DNA of 64,000 bases, from positions 1 through 64,000 of the forward strand of contig DEFK01000017.1 in assembly GCA_002350765.1 (NCBI GenBank), given 5' to 3'. The translations under genes and the position numbers were made by a program. Below, piece after piece: positions 40,845 to 48,982 of this stretch (the stretch's first letter is position 1; each line of letters opens with the position of its first letter). This DNA is from Ruminococcaceae bacterium UBA2854. GTDB taxonomy: Bacteria; Bacillota; Clostridia; Oscillospirales; Acutalibacteraceae. Under the pieces are notes generated by a model that was not told the origin of the DNA, ran no database searches, and was given only the letters and a program-made list of their open reading frames with translations.

Positions 40845-43277
40845 ATGAGTATTAGAATTGCTCTCGCGGGTAACCCTAACAGCGGTAAGACGACGCTTTT
40901 TAACGCCTTAACGGGCTCTAATCAGTTCGTCGGAAACTGGCCCGGTGTTACGGTCGAGAAAAAAGAGGGAAAATTAAAAAAGCACAGCGATGTTGTTGTA
41001 ACCGACTTGCCGGGTATATATTCGCTGTCGCCGTATACGCTCGAGGAGGTTGTAGCGAGAAATTATCTTATCGAGGAACGTCCCGACGTTATCCTGAATA
41101 TCGTTGACGGAACTAACCTGGAGCGTAACCTCTACCTTACAACCCAGCTTACCGAGCTCGGTATACCTGTCGTTGTGGCGATAAATATGATGGACGTTGT
41201 CCGTAAAAACGGCGACAAAATTCATAAGGATGAGCTTTCCCGCCAGCTCGGATGCCGCGTCGTAGAGATTTCGGCGCTTAAAAATACGGGAATCGAAGAA
41301 GCGGCTCAGACCGCTATCGAAGCCGCGAAGAACGAGAAAACCGTTCCGAAGCACAGCTTCAGCGGAGAGGTTGAGCATACCTTAGCGCATATCGAGGAGG
41401 GAACCTTCCTGCACGATATGCCCGAGGAACAACAGCGCTGGTATGCTATAAAGATTTTTGAGCGTGACGAAAAGGTACTCGAAAAGCTTAATATTCCCGA
41501 GGATAAGCTCGCTCATATCGAAAAGGATATAAGCGCGGCTGAAAAAGCGCTCGACGACGACTCCGAAAGTATTATCACGAACGAGAGATATATCTACATA
41601 GCCAAGGTGATAAAGGCGTGCTATAAAAAGCAAAACCGCGGAAGCTTAACGACCTCGGATAAAATAGATAAGGTTGTTACGAACCGCTTCTTAGCGCTTC
41701 CGATATTCGCGCTGATTATGATTATCGTGTATTATATATCGGTTTCTACCGTCGGAACGGTGCTTACCGACTGGATGAACGACGGCGTATTCGGCGACAG
41801 CGGCTGGAGATTATTCCAGACAGGTCAGGTCGAGTTTGATGAAGCGACCGATAAATGGGCTGATAAAGCTATTTTCAGCAATAAAGATTTAAGCGCGCTG
41901 TTAGACGAGGCGGCTGATGACGAGAATATCAAGGGCGCTTCCGAATTAAACGACGCTTTCGACGAGAAGGACTACGGCGCGTTTGAGGAAGCATACGGCT
42001 CTTATGTTGACGAGTTCTACCAGGGCGAAGATAACAAGAGTATAAAGGTTTACGATATTAATAAATATCTGCCGTTAAACGACGACGGCGAGATTGATAA
42101 TCCTGTTGACGAGAGCGAGTACGGAATCTGGATTCCAAGTATACCGAGCTTAGTTGGACAGGGGCTCGACGCTATAAACTGCGCCGACTGGCTTGAGAGC
42201 TTAGTCCTCGACGGAATTGTCGGAGGTGTAGGCGCGGTACTCGGATTTGTACCCCAGATTCTTGTACTGTTCATCTTCCTCGCGTTCCTCGAAGCGTGCG
42301 GATATATGGCGCGTATCGCGTTCGTTATGGATAGAATTTTCCGTAAATTCGGACTTTCGGGAAAAAGCTTTATCCCGATGCTTATCGGTACGGGCTGCGG
42401 CGTTCCTGGTATTATGGCGTCGCGTACGATTGAAAACGAGCGTGACCGCCGTATGACGATTATGACGACTACGTTTATACCCTGCGGAGCTAAGCTCCCG
42501 ATTATCGCTATGATCGCGACAGCGCTGTTCGGCGGCGCGTGGTGGGTGGCTCCGAGCGCCTACTTCCTCGGAATGGCTTCTATCGTAGTTTCGGGTATTA
42601 TGCTGAAGAAAACGAAAATGTTCTCGGGCGACCCCGCTCCGTTCGTTATGGAGCTTCCCGCTTACCATCTCCCGACTGCTTCGAACGTTCTCCGCTCGAT
42701 GTGGGAGAGAGGCTGGAGCTTTATCAAGAAAGCGGGTACGATTATCCTGCTCGCGTCTATTGTAATCTGGGCCGGAAAATCGTTCGGCTGGGTAGGAAAC
42801 TCGTTCGGCTTCTTCCCCGATGTAGAGCTCGAGCACAGTATCTTAGGCGCTATTGGAAACGCTATCCAGTGGGTATTCGCTCCCTTGGGCTTTGCCGATA
42901 TTAAGGCGGCTATCGCGACGATTATGGGACTTGTCGCCAAGGAAGAGGTTGTCGGCGTATTCGGCGTGCTCGACTTCGGCGGACTTACACCGCTCGCGGC
43001 GTACAGCTTCCTCGCGTTCAACCTGCTCTGCGCTCCCTGCTTCGCGGCTATCGGCGCTATCAGGAGAGAGATGAACTCCGCTAAATGGACTTCGTTCGCG
43101 ATTGCGTACCAGTGTATATTCGCTTACGCGGTATCGTTGATGATTTACCAGTTCGGCTCGATTTTCACGGGCGAACTTAATATAATAGGTCTTATCTTCG
43201 CTGTAGCTGTAGCGGCGCTGATGATTTATATGCTGTTCAGACCTTACAAGGAAGCGGATAGACTTACCGTAAAATAA
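40845..43277 (+). CDS. feoB: Ferrous iron transporter B (FeoB)
   Basis: A protein of 810 residues. The N-terminal G-domain has G1 GNPNSGKTTLFNAL, G3 DLPG and G4 NMMD, followed by the GDI helical region. The membrane part has the two Gate motifs with Cys (GTGCGVPGIMASRTIENERD and APCFAAIGAIRREM). Between the first membrane helix and the rest (about residues 310-430) lies an acidic, roughly 110-residue extracytoplasmic insert not usual in FeoB. It imports Fe2+. Confidence 0.96.
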   Translation: MSIRIALAGNPNSGKTTLFNALTGSNQFVGNWPGVTVEKKEGKLKKHSDVVVTDLPGIYSLSPYTLEEVVARNYLIEERPDVILNIVDGTNLERNLYLTTQLTELGIPVVVAINMMDVVRKNGDKIHKDELSRQLGCRVVEISALKNTGIEEAAQTAIEAAKNEKTVPKHSFSGEVEHTLAHIEEGTFLHDMPEEQQRWYAIKIFERDEKVLEKLNIPEDKLAHIEKDISAAEKALDDDSESIITNERYIYIAKVIKACYKKQNRGSLTTSDKIDKVVTNRFLALPIFALIMIIVYYISVSTVGTVLTDWMNDGVFGDSGWRLFQTGQVEFDEATDKWADKAIFSNKDLSALLDEAADDENIKGASELNDAFDEKDYGAFEEAYGSYVDEFYQGEDNKSIKVYDINKYLPLNDDGEIDNPVDESEYGIWIPSIPSLVGQGLDAINCADWLESLVLDGIVGGVGAVLGFVPQILVLFIFLAFLEACGYMARIAFVMDRIFRKFGLSGKSFIPMLIGTGCGVPGIMASRTIENERDRRMTIMTTTFIPCGAKLPIIAMIATALFGGAWWVAPSAYFLGMASIVVSGIMLKKTKMFSGDPAPFVMELPAYHLPTASNVLRSMWERGWSFIKKAGTIILLASIVIWAGKSFGWVGNSFGFFPDVELEHSILGAIGNAIQWVFAPLGFADIKAAIATIMGLVAKEEVVGVFGVLDFGGLTPLAAYSFLAFNLLCAPCFAAIGAIRREMNSAKWTSFAIAYQCIFAYAVSLMIYQFGSIFTGELNIIGLIFAVAVAALMIYMLFRPYKEADRLTVK

Positions 43278-43290
43278 AGAAGGAGGAGCT

Positions 43291-43452
43291 ATGGATTGGT
43301 TGTTGGCTAATATCGGAACAATAGCGGTCGCCGTTTTGGTAGCGGCGATGGTCGGAGCTGTGATTTTTAACGGCGTTCGTAAGAAAAAGCAAGGTAAATC
43401 CACCTGCTCCTGCGGATGCGCGGATTGTCCGATGAAAAATAAATGCCATTGA
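43291..43452 (+). CDS. FeoB-associated Cys-rich membrane protein
   Basis: A 53-residue frame after GAAGGAGGAGCT. One N-terminal membrane helix (MDWLLANIGTIAVAVLVAAM) is followed by a basic stretch and STCSCGCADCPMKNKCH, the Cys cluster of the FeoB-associated family. It starts 13 bp after feoB. It may handle iron at the cytoplasmic exit, as proposed for the family. Confidence 0.9.
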   Translation: MDWLLANIGTIAVAVLVAAMVGAVIFNGVRKKKQGKSTCSCGCADCPMKNKCH

Positions 43453-43470
43453 ATGAGTAATAAATAATCG

Positions 43471-43520
43471 CGGTCGGAAAGACGGTTTGTTAGATTTCAA
43501 ACTGTTTTTCCGACCGTTTT
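43471..43520 (+). terminator. Terminator of the feo operon
   Basis: CGGTCGGAAAGACGGTTTG and CAAACTGTTTTTCCGACCG pair over about 19 bp with two mismatches and are followed by TTTTAC. Confidence 0.85.
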
Positions 43521-43605
43521 ACTATATATTTGCAGAAAAAAGCTTTTATATTTCCAGAACTTGTGGTATAATAAGTATCACGTCTTTGACGAAAGGAATG
43601 GAAGT

Positions 43606-44343
43606 ATGCTGGAAATTAAAAACTTATCGTTTAATGTTAATTCAGGCGAAAAAGAAATTATAAAGAATATAAACCTTACTATCCCCGACGGAAAGCTTAT
43701 TGTCGTAACAGGCCCTAACGGCGGCGGTAAATCGACCTTGGCTAAGCTTATCGCGGGAATTGAGAAGCCGTCCGAAGGACAGATTTTCTTTAACGGCGAG
43801 GATATAACAGATATGAGTATAACCGACCGCGCTAAGCTCGGTATCGGCTACGCTTTTCAACAGCCCGTTAAGTTTAAGGGGATAAGAGTTATAGATTTAA
43901 TCCGTCTTTCGGCGGGAAAGGAGCTTTCTATCGCCGAGGCGTGCGAGTATCTTTCGCTCGTAGGACTTTGCGCGCGAGAGTATATTAACCGCGAGGTTAA
44001 CGCGAGCCTGTCGGGCGGGGAGCTTAAGAGAATCGAAATCGCTATTGTTCTGGCGAGAAAATCGCTTCTCACCGTATTCGATGAGCCCGAGGCTGGAATT
44101 GACTTATGGAGCTTCAGCAACCTTATCGACGTTTTCCGTAAACAGCGCGAGGAAATTAAAGACAGGTCTATTTTAATTATCTCCCACCAGGAGAGAATCC
44201 TGAATATCGCCGACGAAATCGTAGTTCTGAGCGGCGGCGAGATTGATAGAAAAGGTAATAAGGACGAGCTTCTCCCCTCATTAATCGGAACATCCTCGGC
44301 GGTTGAGAAGTGTATAGGCGTAAAAAAGGAGTTGACTGACTGA
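43606..44343 (+). CDS. sufC: SufC/SmsC-type Fe-S assembly ATPase
   Basis: A protein of 245 residues from the ATG after GAAAGGAATGGAAGT. ABC ATPase with Walker A TGPNGGGKSTLAKL, Q-loop FQQPVKFKG, signature LSGGELKRIEIA and Walker B LTVFDEPEAGID. The D-E-P-E-A-G-I-D Walker B and adjacent SufB-like gene identify it as SufC rather than an exporter. It overlaps the SufB-like gene. No sufS, sufU or second sufB/D follows, so this is the minimal two-gene form. Confidence 0.88.
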   Translation: MLEIKNLSFNVNSGEKEIIKNINLTIPDGKLIVVTGPNGGGKSTLAKLIAGIEKPSEGQIFFNGEDITDMSITDRAKLGIGYAFQQPVKFKGIRVIDLIRLSAGKELSIAEACEYLSLVGLCAREYINREVNASLSGGELKRIEIAIVLARKSLLTVFDEPEAGIDLWSFSNLIDVFRKQREEIKDRSILIISHQERILNIADEIVVLSGGEIDRKGNKDELLPSLIGTSSAVEKCIGVKKELTD

Positions 44344-45266
44344 TGAATCTCGATAAAGTACAACAGTATTTATTAAAGGAAATCGCGGACATTAGCGACG
44401 TTCCCGCGGGAGCGTATAATATCCGCTCCAACAGCCAGTCTATCGGCCGCCAGTCCACCCCGAATATTAAAATAACCCCGAAAACCGACGTTAGCGGAAT
44501 AGATATCCGTATCAAAGAGGGTACTAAGAACGAGAGCGTTCATATCCCTGTTGTTATGACCGAAAGCGGACTGAAAGAGGAAGTGTATAACGACTTCTAT
44601 ATCGGCGATAACGCCGACGTGGAGATTGTCGCGGGCTGCGGAATAGATAACTGCGGTAATCACGACAGCGAGCACGACGGTATCCATAGATTTTTTGTTG
44701 GAAAGAACTCGAGAGTAAAATACGTCGAGAAGCATTTCGGCTCGGGCGAGGGCTCGGGTAAGCGTATCTTAAACCCCGTGACCGAGGTTTATATGGAAGA
44801 AAACAGCACCGTCGAAATGGAAATGGTTCAGATTAAGGGCGTTGACGATACCGTCCGCACCACTATCGCGGAGCTGAAAGACGGCGCGAGCTTAATCGTA
44901 AGGGAAAGGCTTATGACGCATAACGAGCAGCAGGCGATAAGCGTTTATACCGTTTCCTTAAACGGCAAGGGCTCTACCGCGGACGTAGTATCGAGAGCGG
45001 TTGCGAGAGATAGCTCGTTCCAGAAATTCGAGGCTAAAATCGTCGGTAACGCCGAATGTAAGGGCCATACCGAATGCGACTCGATTATTATGGACAACGG
45101 TAAAATCTTAGCCGTTCCCGCGCTCGAGGCTAACGACGTAGACGCCGCGCTTGTACACGAAGCGGCTATCGGAAAAATCGCGGGCGAGCAGATTGAAAAG
45201 CTTATGACTCTCGGTTTAACCGAAGCCGAAGCCGAGCAGGAAATAATAAACGGATTTTTAAGATAA
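44343..45266 (+). CDS. Minimal SufB/SufD-like scaffold (SmsB type)
   Basis: A protein of 307 residues, shorter than SufB (about 470). The beta-helix core is recognisable (FYIGDNADVEIVAGCGIDNC, HRFFVGKNSRVKYVEKHFG, ECDSIIMDNGKILAVPALEA, HEAAIGKIAGEQIEKLMTLG). The Cys pair CGIDNC with following His/Asp is typical of the minimal SMS-type protein. With SufC it forms the SufBC-like scaffold for Fe-S clusters. The start shares a base with the sufC stop. Confidence 0.85.
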   Translation: MNLDKVQQYLLKEIADISDVPAGAYNIRSNSQSIGRQSTPNIKITPKTDVSGIDIRIKEGTKNESVHIPVVMTESGLKEEVYNDFYIGDNADVEIVAGCGIDNCGNHDSEHDGIHRFFVGKNSRVKYVEKHFGSGEGSGKRILNPVTEVYMEENSTVEMEMVQIKGVDDTVRTTIAELKDGASLIVRERLMTHNEQQAISVYTVSLNGKGSTADVVSRAVARDSSFQKFEAKIVGNAECKGHTECDSIIMDNGKILAVPALEANDVDAALVHEAAIGKIAGEQIEKLMTLGLTEAEAEQEIINGFLR

Positions 45267-45293
45267 AATAAACGGAGCGGCTAAATAGTTGAT

Positions 45294-45436
45294 TGTCATT
45301 CTGAGCGAAGTGGAGCGTAAGCGGAACGTAGTCGAAGAATCTTCCCGAGACCTTTGTTAACTACTAATTAAACAATAAAGATCTTTCGACTAAATCGCCT
45401 TGCGATTTTGCCCTCTGGGCACCGCTCAATATGACA
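45294..45436. repeat. 143-bp palindromic intergenic repeat (TGTCATTCTGAGCG type)
   Basis: The ends TGTCATTCTGAGCG and CGCTCAATATGACA are inverted (12 of 14). Inside, TCGAAGAATCTT and AAGATCTTTCGA are also inverted (11 of 12). This matches a dispersed MITE-like palindrome known in many gut bacteria. It has no coding capacity. Confidence 0.75.
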
Positions 45437-45450
45437 GATGAAAAAATTAA

Positions 45451-45485
45451 GGGCAGACTCAAAACTTGTTTGAGCCTGCCCCGTT
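45451..45485. terminator. Bidirectional terminator between sufB-like and secreted-protein genes
   Basis: GGGCAGACTCAAA and TTTGAGCCTGCCC pair over 13 bp (one mismatch) with loop ACTTG. T-rich on both sides. Confidence 0.8.
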
Positions 45486-45499
45486 TTATGTTCTGCGGA

Positions 45500-46591
45500 T
45501 TACTTTACATTTACCGTAACGGTCTTTTTTACTGTTTTATCATAATAACATACATTACCTGATACAAGTCCTCCCGCCGCGGTAACTTTTACTTTAATCT
45601 TATAAGTACCCTTTTTAGTGTTTTTCTTAACGGTGATTTTGCCTTTCTTAAAGGCAAGACTTTTATTCTTCTTTGTAACTTTGTAAGTAACTTTTCCCTT
45701 AGCTTTTGTAACTTTAACTGCCTTATAAGTTATGGCTTTTTTCTTAAGCTCCTTTGCTTTAAAGGTTTTGTTGACGACTTTTACTTTCATAGTATTTCTA
45801 ATTGGCAGACAATCATGTTTCATACTCGAATAAGCCTTAATAAACGCGTCCTCGAGCATCTTCTTCATTGTTTTTTCGTCTTCGCCTGTTTTCTTGCCGA
45901 CAATGTATTTATAAATGTCCGTTAAATCCACAGCGGTTTTTATTCCGAACTTCGGATATGCGTCAGCGAGTACGTTAACGGGTTTTACATACTTGCTCTT
46001 ATAGTAAATCGGGAGCCAGTCGCCTATAACTTTTGTGCCTTTTTCTTTCGGACATAGGAATTTTCCGACGATATTTCCGAGAGAGGTAATAGCGAGGTGG
46101 GGACCGTATTTATTTTTGTTTTTAGTCCATACAGCCTCGTCGGCGTTTTTCGCGGAATCGACAGGACTTTCAACTTTTTTACCGACGTTTACTTTTAATG
46201 TATCGCCGATACAAGCCTTACCAAAAGTAGCGTCGTAAGTCTGGTAAGGTTTCCAATCCTCGGTAACCGCGCTGAATATAACAAGGTAATCAACGCCGTC
46301 TTTAATCCCGTTGGGCATTTTTTCTGAATCGTTAAGCTTAGAGAGGTCGTAAGACCACTTGTCGCCTTCTTTTGTACACATTTCTTTCTTTACCTGCCAG
46401 CTGAAAAAAGCCTCTCCGCCTCTTTTCCATATGTGGCAGAAAACCGATTTTAAATTATCCCATCCGCTCGCGTCAAAGTAAATCTTGTTGTTCGAACCGC
46501 TTTCTGCCTTTACGGTATCGGCGCAAGCTGATACTAATGACGCGCTTAGTAAAACTAATAACGAAAGAATAATGCTTATTGTTTTTTTCAT
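45500..46591 (-). CDS. Secreted protein with carbohydrate-binding-like and Ig-like modules
   Basis: A protein of 363 residues with a signal peptide (MKKTISIILSLLVLLSASLV, lipobox-free, cleavage near ACA-DT). The N-terminal module NKIYFDASGWDNLKSVFCHI, then FFSWQVKKEM and YDATFGKACIGDTLKV, resembles a repeat module of ruminococcal secreted proteins that looks like a carbohydrate-binding domain. The C-terminal third is Lys-rich Ig-like (KVTYKVTKKNKSLAFKKGKI). Ribosome site AAGGAGGAATACTT. Cell-surface or extracellular role; ligand unknown. Confidence 0.7.
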   Translation of the reverse strand: MKKTISIILSLLVLLSASLVSACADTVKAESGSNNKIYFDASGWDNLKSVFCHIWKRGGEAFFSWQVKKEMCTKEGDKWSYDLSKLNDSEKMPNGIKDGVDYLVIFSAVTEDWKPYQTYDATFGKACIGDTLKVNVGKKVESPVDSAKNADEAVWTKNKNKYGPHLAITSLGNIVGKFLCPKEKGTKVIGDWLPIYYKSKYVKPVNVLADAYPKFGIKTAVDLTDIYKYIVGKKTGEDEKTMKKMLEDAFIKAYSSMKHDCLPIRNTMKVKVVNKTFKAKELKKKAITYKAVKVTKAKGKVTYKVTKKNKSLAFKKGKITVKKNTKKGTYKIKVKVTAAGGLVSGNVCYYDKTVKKTVTVNVK

Positions 46592-46694
46592 AAGTATTCC
46601 TCCTTTTTATTATTTCTATTACTATTATATCATATTTTTGTTTATTTTTCTCACCAAATATTCGAGGAGGGATTTATGCACCTTGCACATAAAA

Positions 46695-46720
46695 CAGGCA
46701 GGCTCAAACGAGCCTGCCTG
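46695..46720. terminator. Terminator CAGGCAGGCTC/GAGCCTGCCTG
   Basis: A perfect 11-bp stem around AAAC. On the minus strand it is followed by TTTTATG and ends the 147-residue gene. Confidence 0.85.
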
Positions 46721-46728
46721 AAATAATA

Positions 46729-47172
46729 TTATTGTTTAAAATAGTTTCTCGCGCCCCAGAGGGTAACTGCGATTTTCTTGCGGTTTTCTGCAACCTTAAG
46801 AGTTTTTGTCTTATTAATCTTAACGGGCTTGCTGTCTTCTCCGCTCCACTTTTTAGTGATTTTAAGCGTAACCTTGAAGCCTTTTTTGTCAACTGTGTAT
46901 TTGCCCGAGATGCCTTTAAGACCTAAAACACATTTAAAGCTGCCCTTCTGGCTGAACTTGATGTAAGCGCCTGTTGTTTTAACAACCGAGCCGTACTGGT
47001 CAGCGGGAGTTTTCTTCTTGCCCTTTACTACGCAGGCGTAGCAGTTCCACTTTTTGCTAATGAGCACCTTTTTAGTTATGCTCGCGGGAGTAGCCTTCGC
47101 CGATACGGGGATTGCCGCGAATGCGGATACGATCATAACCGCGCCTAAAACAATTGATAATAATTTCTTCAT
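46729..47172 (-). CDS. Secreted hypothetical protein, 147 residues
   Basis: Signal peptide MKKLLSIVLGAVMIVSAFAA with cleavage near VSA-KA. The mature part is basic and beta-rich (WNCYACVVKGKKKTPADQYG, YIKFSQKGSFKCVLGLKGIS). It resembles small ruminococcal secreted proteins of unknown function. Ribosome site AAGGAGGACTAAAAA. Confidence 0.7.
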   Translation of the reverse strand: MKKLLSIVLGAVMIVSAFAAIPVSAKATPASITKKVLISKKWNCYACVVKGKKKTPADQYGSVVKTTGAYIKFSQKGSFKCVLGLKGISGKYTVDKKGFKVTLKITKKWSGEDSKPVKINKTKTLKVAENRKKIAVTLWGARNYFKQ

Positions 47173-47195
47173 TTTTTAGTCCTCCTTAAAATAAA

Positions 47196-47447
47196 TTATT
47201 TTTTAAACAAGCCCTTTTTTTCGTAGGGCTCGATTTTGTACGATGTAAGCTTATAGCCTGTTTCCTCAATCGTGGATCTGAGAGCGTCCTCGGCTATTTC
47301 TTCTTTGGCTATAATTACGGTTTCGTTCTTAGAATGTGAGGACTCGACCTTTTTAACCTTGAATTTATTTCTTATATTGTCGTTGACGTGTGCTTCGCAC
47401 ATATTGCACATCATCCCGTCAACGCCTAGAGTTATTTTATACATCAT
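47196..47447 (-). CDS. Heavy-metal-associated (HMA) domain protein, CopZ-like
   Basis: A protein of 83 residues from the first ATG of an ATGATG pair after GAAAGGAAT; this start lies inside the last codons of ribF (11-bp overlap, probably coupled). The ferredoxin-like HMA fold has metal loop GMMCNMCEAHV, a variant of M-x-C-x-x-C. Probably a cytoplasmic copper or other soft-metal chaperone. No matching P-type ATPase is in the window. Confidence 0.8.
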   Translation of the reverse strand: MMYKITLGVDGMMCNMCEAHVNDNIRNKFKVKKVESSHSKNETVIIAKEEIAEDALRSTIEETGYKLTSYKIEPYEKKGLFKK

Positions 47448-48357
47448 ATTCCTTTCCGCCGAGCAATTCAAGCGCACGGCTTCCGTTGTTCTTTATTTCC
47501 GCCTTCAGCTCGTCTAAGCTGTCGAACTTCCGCTCGGGACGGATAAACTCCTTTAAGCGGACGTCTATTGTTTTTCCGTAGAGGTTATCGCCGCTGTATT
47601 TCGGAAGCCAGGTTTCGCAGTTGGGGAGGTTACGGTTTCCGACGGTCGGCTTGATTCCGATATTTGTAACGCCCGTATAAATCTTCCCGTCGATCGTTAC
47701 CTTAGACGCGTAAACGCCGAACTTCGGAAGTATTATACCTTTCTCAAAATTGAGATTAATAGTAGGGGTTTCTATTTTCGAGCCGATACCGTTTCCCTTA
47801 ACCGATTCGCTCTTTAAGCCGAAATCGTAGCCTAAAAGCAGATTAGCTTTTTTAATATCGCCGTTTTTAAGGGCGTTACGTATTTCCGTTGAACATACCA
47901 CGGTATCGCCGAGCTTAACGGGAGAGCATACGGTCACGCCGATTTTTTCAATCTGACAGAGCGCCTTTAACGTTTCGGTATCGCCAGCGCCGAGCTTTCC
48001 GAAATGGTAGTTAAATCCGCAGAAAACCTCGTCCGCGTTAAACACCTTTTTAATTATATCCGTTACAAACCGCTCGGGAGAATAGTCCTTAAGCTCGCTG
48101 AAATCGAGGATATAAAGAACCTCGATACCGAGCTTGTCGAGCATAGCGACCTTTTCCTGATAGGTAAGAAGCTGGGAGTTTTTATCCTTGGATTTCGGTG
48201 TAGAGGAAAAGGTGAACGCCGCGGGAGTTAAACCGCGGTCTTTAGCCTCTACGGCTTTTTTAAGAACCGCCTTGTGGCCGAGATGAATACCGTCGAAATA
48301 TCCGAGAGCCACGGCTGTTTTTTTATTATAGGGAGTTAAATCCCGAAAAACACGCAT
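47437..48357 (-). CDS. ribF: Bifunctional riboflavin kinase / FAD synthetase
   Basis: A protein of 306 residues, the full length of RibF. The N-terminal adenylyltransferase has VALGYFDGIHLGHKAVLKKA and the ST-x-x-R-like VVCSTEIRNALKNGD. The C-terminal kinase has GNGIGSKIETPTINL and GVTNIGIKPTVGN. It makes FMN and FAD from riboflavin. Ribosome site GAAAGGAGCCGTTTA. It supplies the flavin of the Rnf complex, among others. Confidence 0.95.
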   Translation of the reverse strand: MRVFRDLTPYNKKTAVALGYFDGIHLGHKAVLKKAVEAKDRGLTPAAFTFSSTPKSKDKNSQLLTYQEKVAMLDKLGIEVLYILDFSELKDYSPERFVTDIIKKVFNADEVFCGFNYHFGKLGAGDTETLKALCQIEKIGVTVCSPVKLGDTVVCSTEIRNALKNGDIKKANLLLGYDFGLKSESVKGNGIGSKIETPTINLNFEKGIILPKFGVYASKVTIDGKIYTGVTNIGIKPTVGNRNLPNCETWLPKYSGDNLYGKTIDVRLKEFIRPERKFDSLDELKAEIKNNGSRALELLGGKEYDV

Positions 48358-48379
48358 TAAACGGCTCCTTTCATTAATA

Positions 48380-48928
48380 CTATACCTTACCGCTTTTTAA
48401 AAGCGCGTCGAGTTTTAGTATCGTAATTTGGGTTTTTGCGTCGGGAAGCTGGTTATTTAGTACCATTTCCACAGCTTTGTTAAGCGGGATTTTCTCGACA
48501 TTTAAAAATTCGTCCTCGTCGGGCTGCTGTTCGCCGACCGACTTTACCCTACAGGCAAAAAGATGAATAATTTCGTCGGTGTAGCCTGTGCTCGGGTACA
48601 TCGCGCCCAGCGTCATAAAGCTGTAGCCCTCGCAGCCTGTTTCTTCTTTAAGCTCGCGCTTTCCGTTTTCGAGAACGGTCTCGCCCTTTTCGAGCTTGCC
48701 CGCGGGGAGTTCGAGGGTAATTTCCTTATACGGATAGCGGAACTGCCTTACGAAAAACAGGTTGTTGTTTTCGTCGAGAGCGGCTACGCATACTCCGCCC
48801 TGGTGCTGTACGACCTCGCGCGAAGCCTTGTTGCCGTCGGGGAGCTCTACCTCGTCTAAAATAACGTGGAGAATCTTTCCGTTAAATATAGTTTTACTGT
48901 TTAGGGTTTTTTCCGTTAGTTTTTCCAT
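48380..48928 (-). CDS. NUDIX hydrolase, ADP-ribose pyrophosphatase type
   Basis: A protein of 182 residues. The NUDIX box GKLEKGETVLENGKRELKEE then TGCEG is complete. VQHQGGVCVAALDENNNLFF precedes it as in ADP-ribose pyrophosphatases. The ring of acidic residues needed for metal binding is present. It lies 23 bp upstream of ribF and in the same direction, so the two may be cotranscribed. Confidence 0.9.
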   Translation of the reverse strand: MEKLTEKTLNSKTIFNGKILHVILDEVELPDGNKASREVVQHQGGVCVAALDENNNLFFVRQFRYPYKEITLELPAGKLEKGETVLENGKRELKEETGCEGYSFMTLGAMYPSTGYTDEIIHLFACRVKSVGEQQPDEDEFLNVEKIPLNKAVEMVLNNQLPDAKTQITILKLDALLKSGKV

Positions 48929-48982
48929 CGCGCCTTGTTTTACATCGTAAATTCGTAACTGTGAACTGACTGCTGAGAACTG

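Noticed and set aside
42201..43403. Antisense frames of 211 and 186 codons within feoB
   Set aside because: Codon bias of feoB creates them. They lack ribosome sites and domains.
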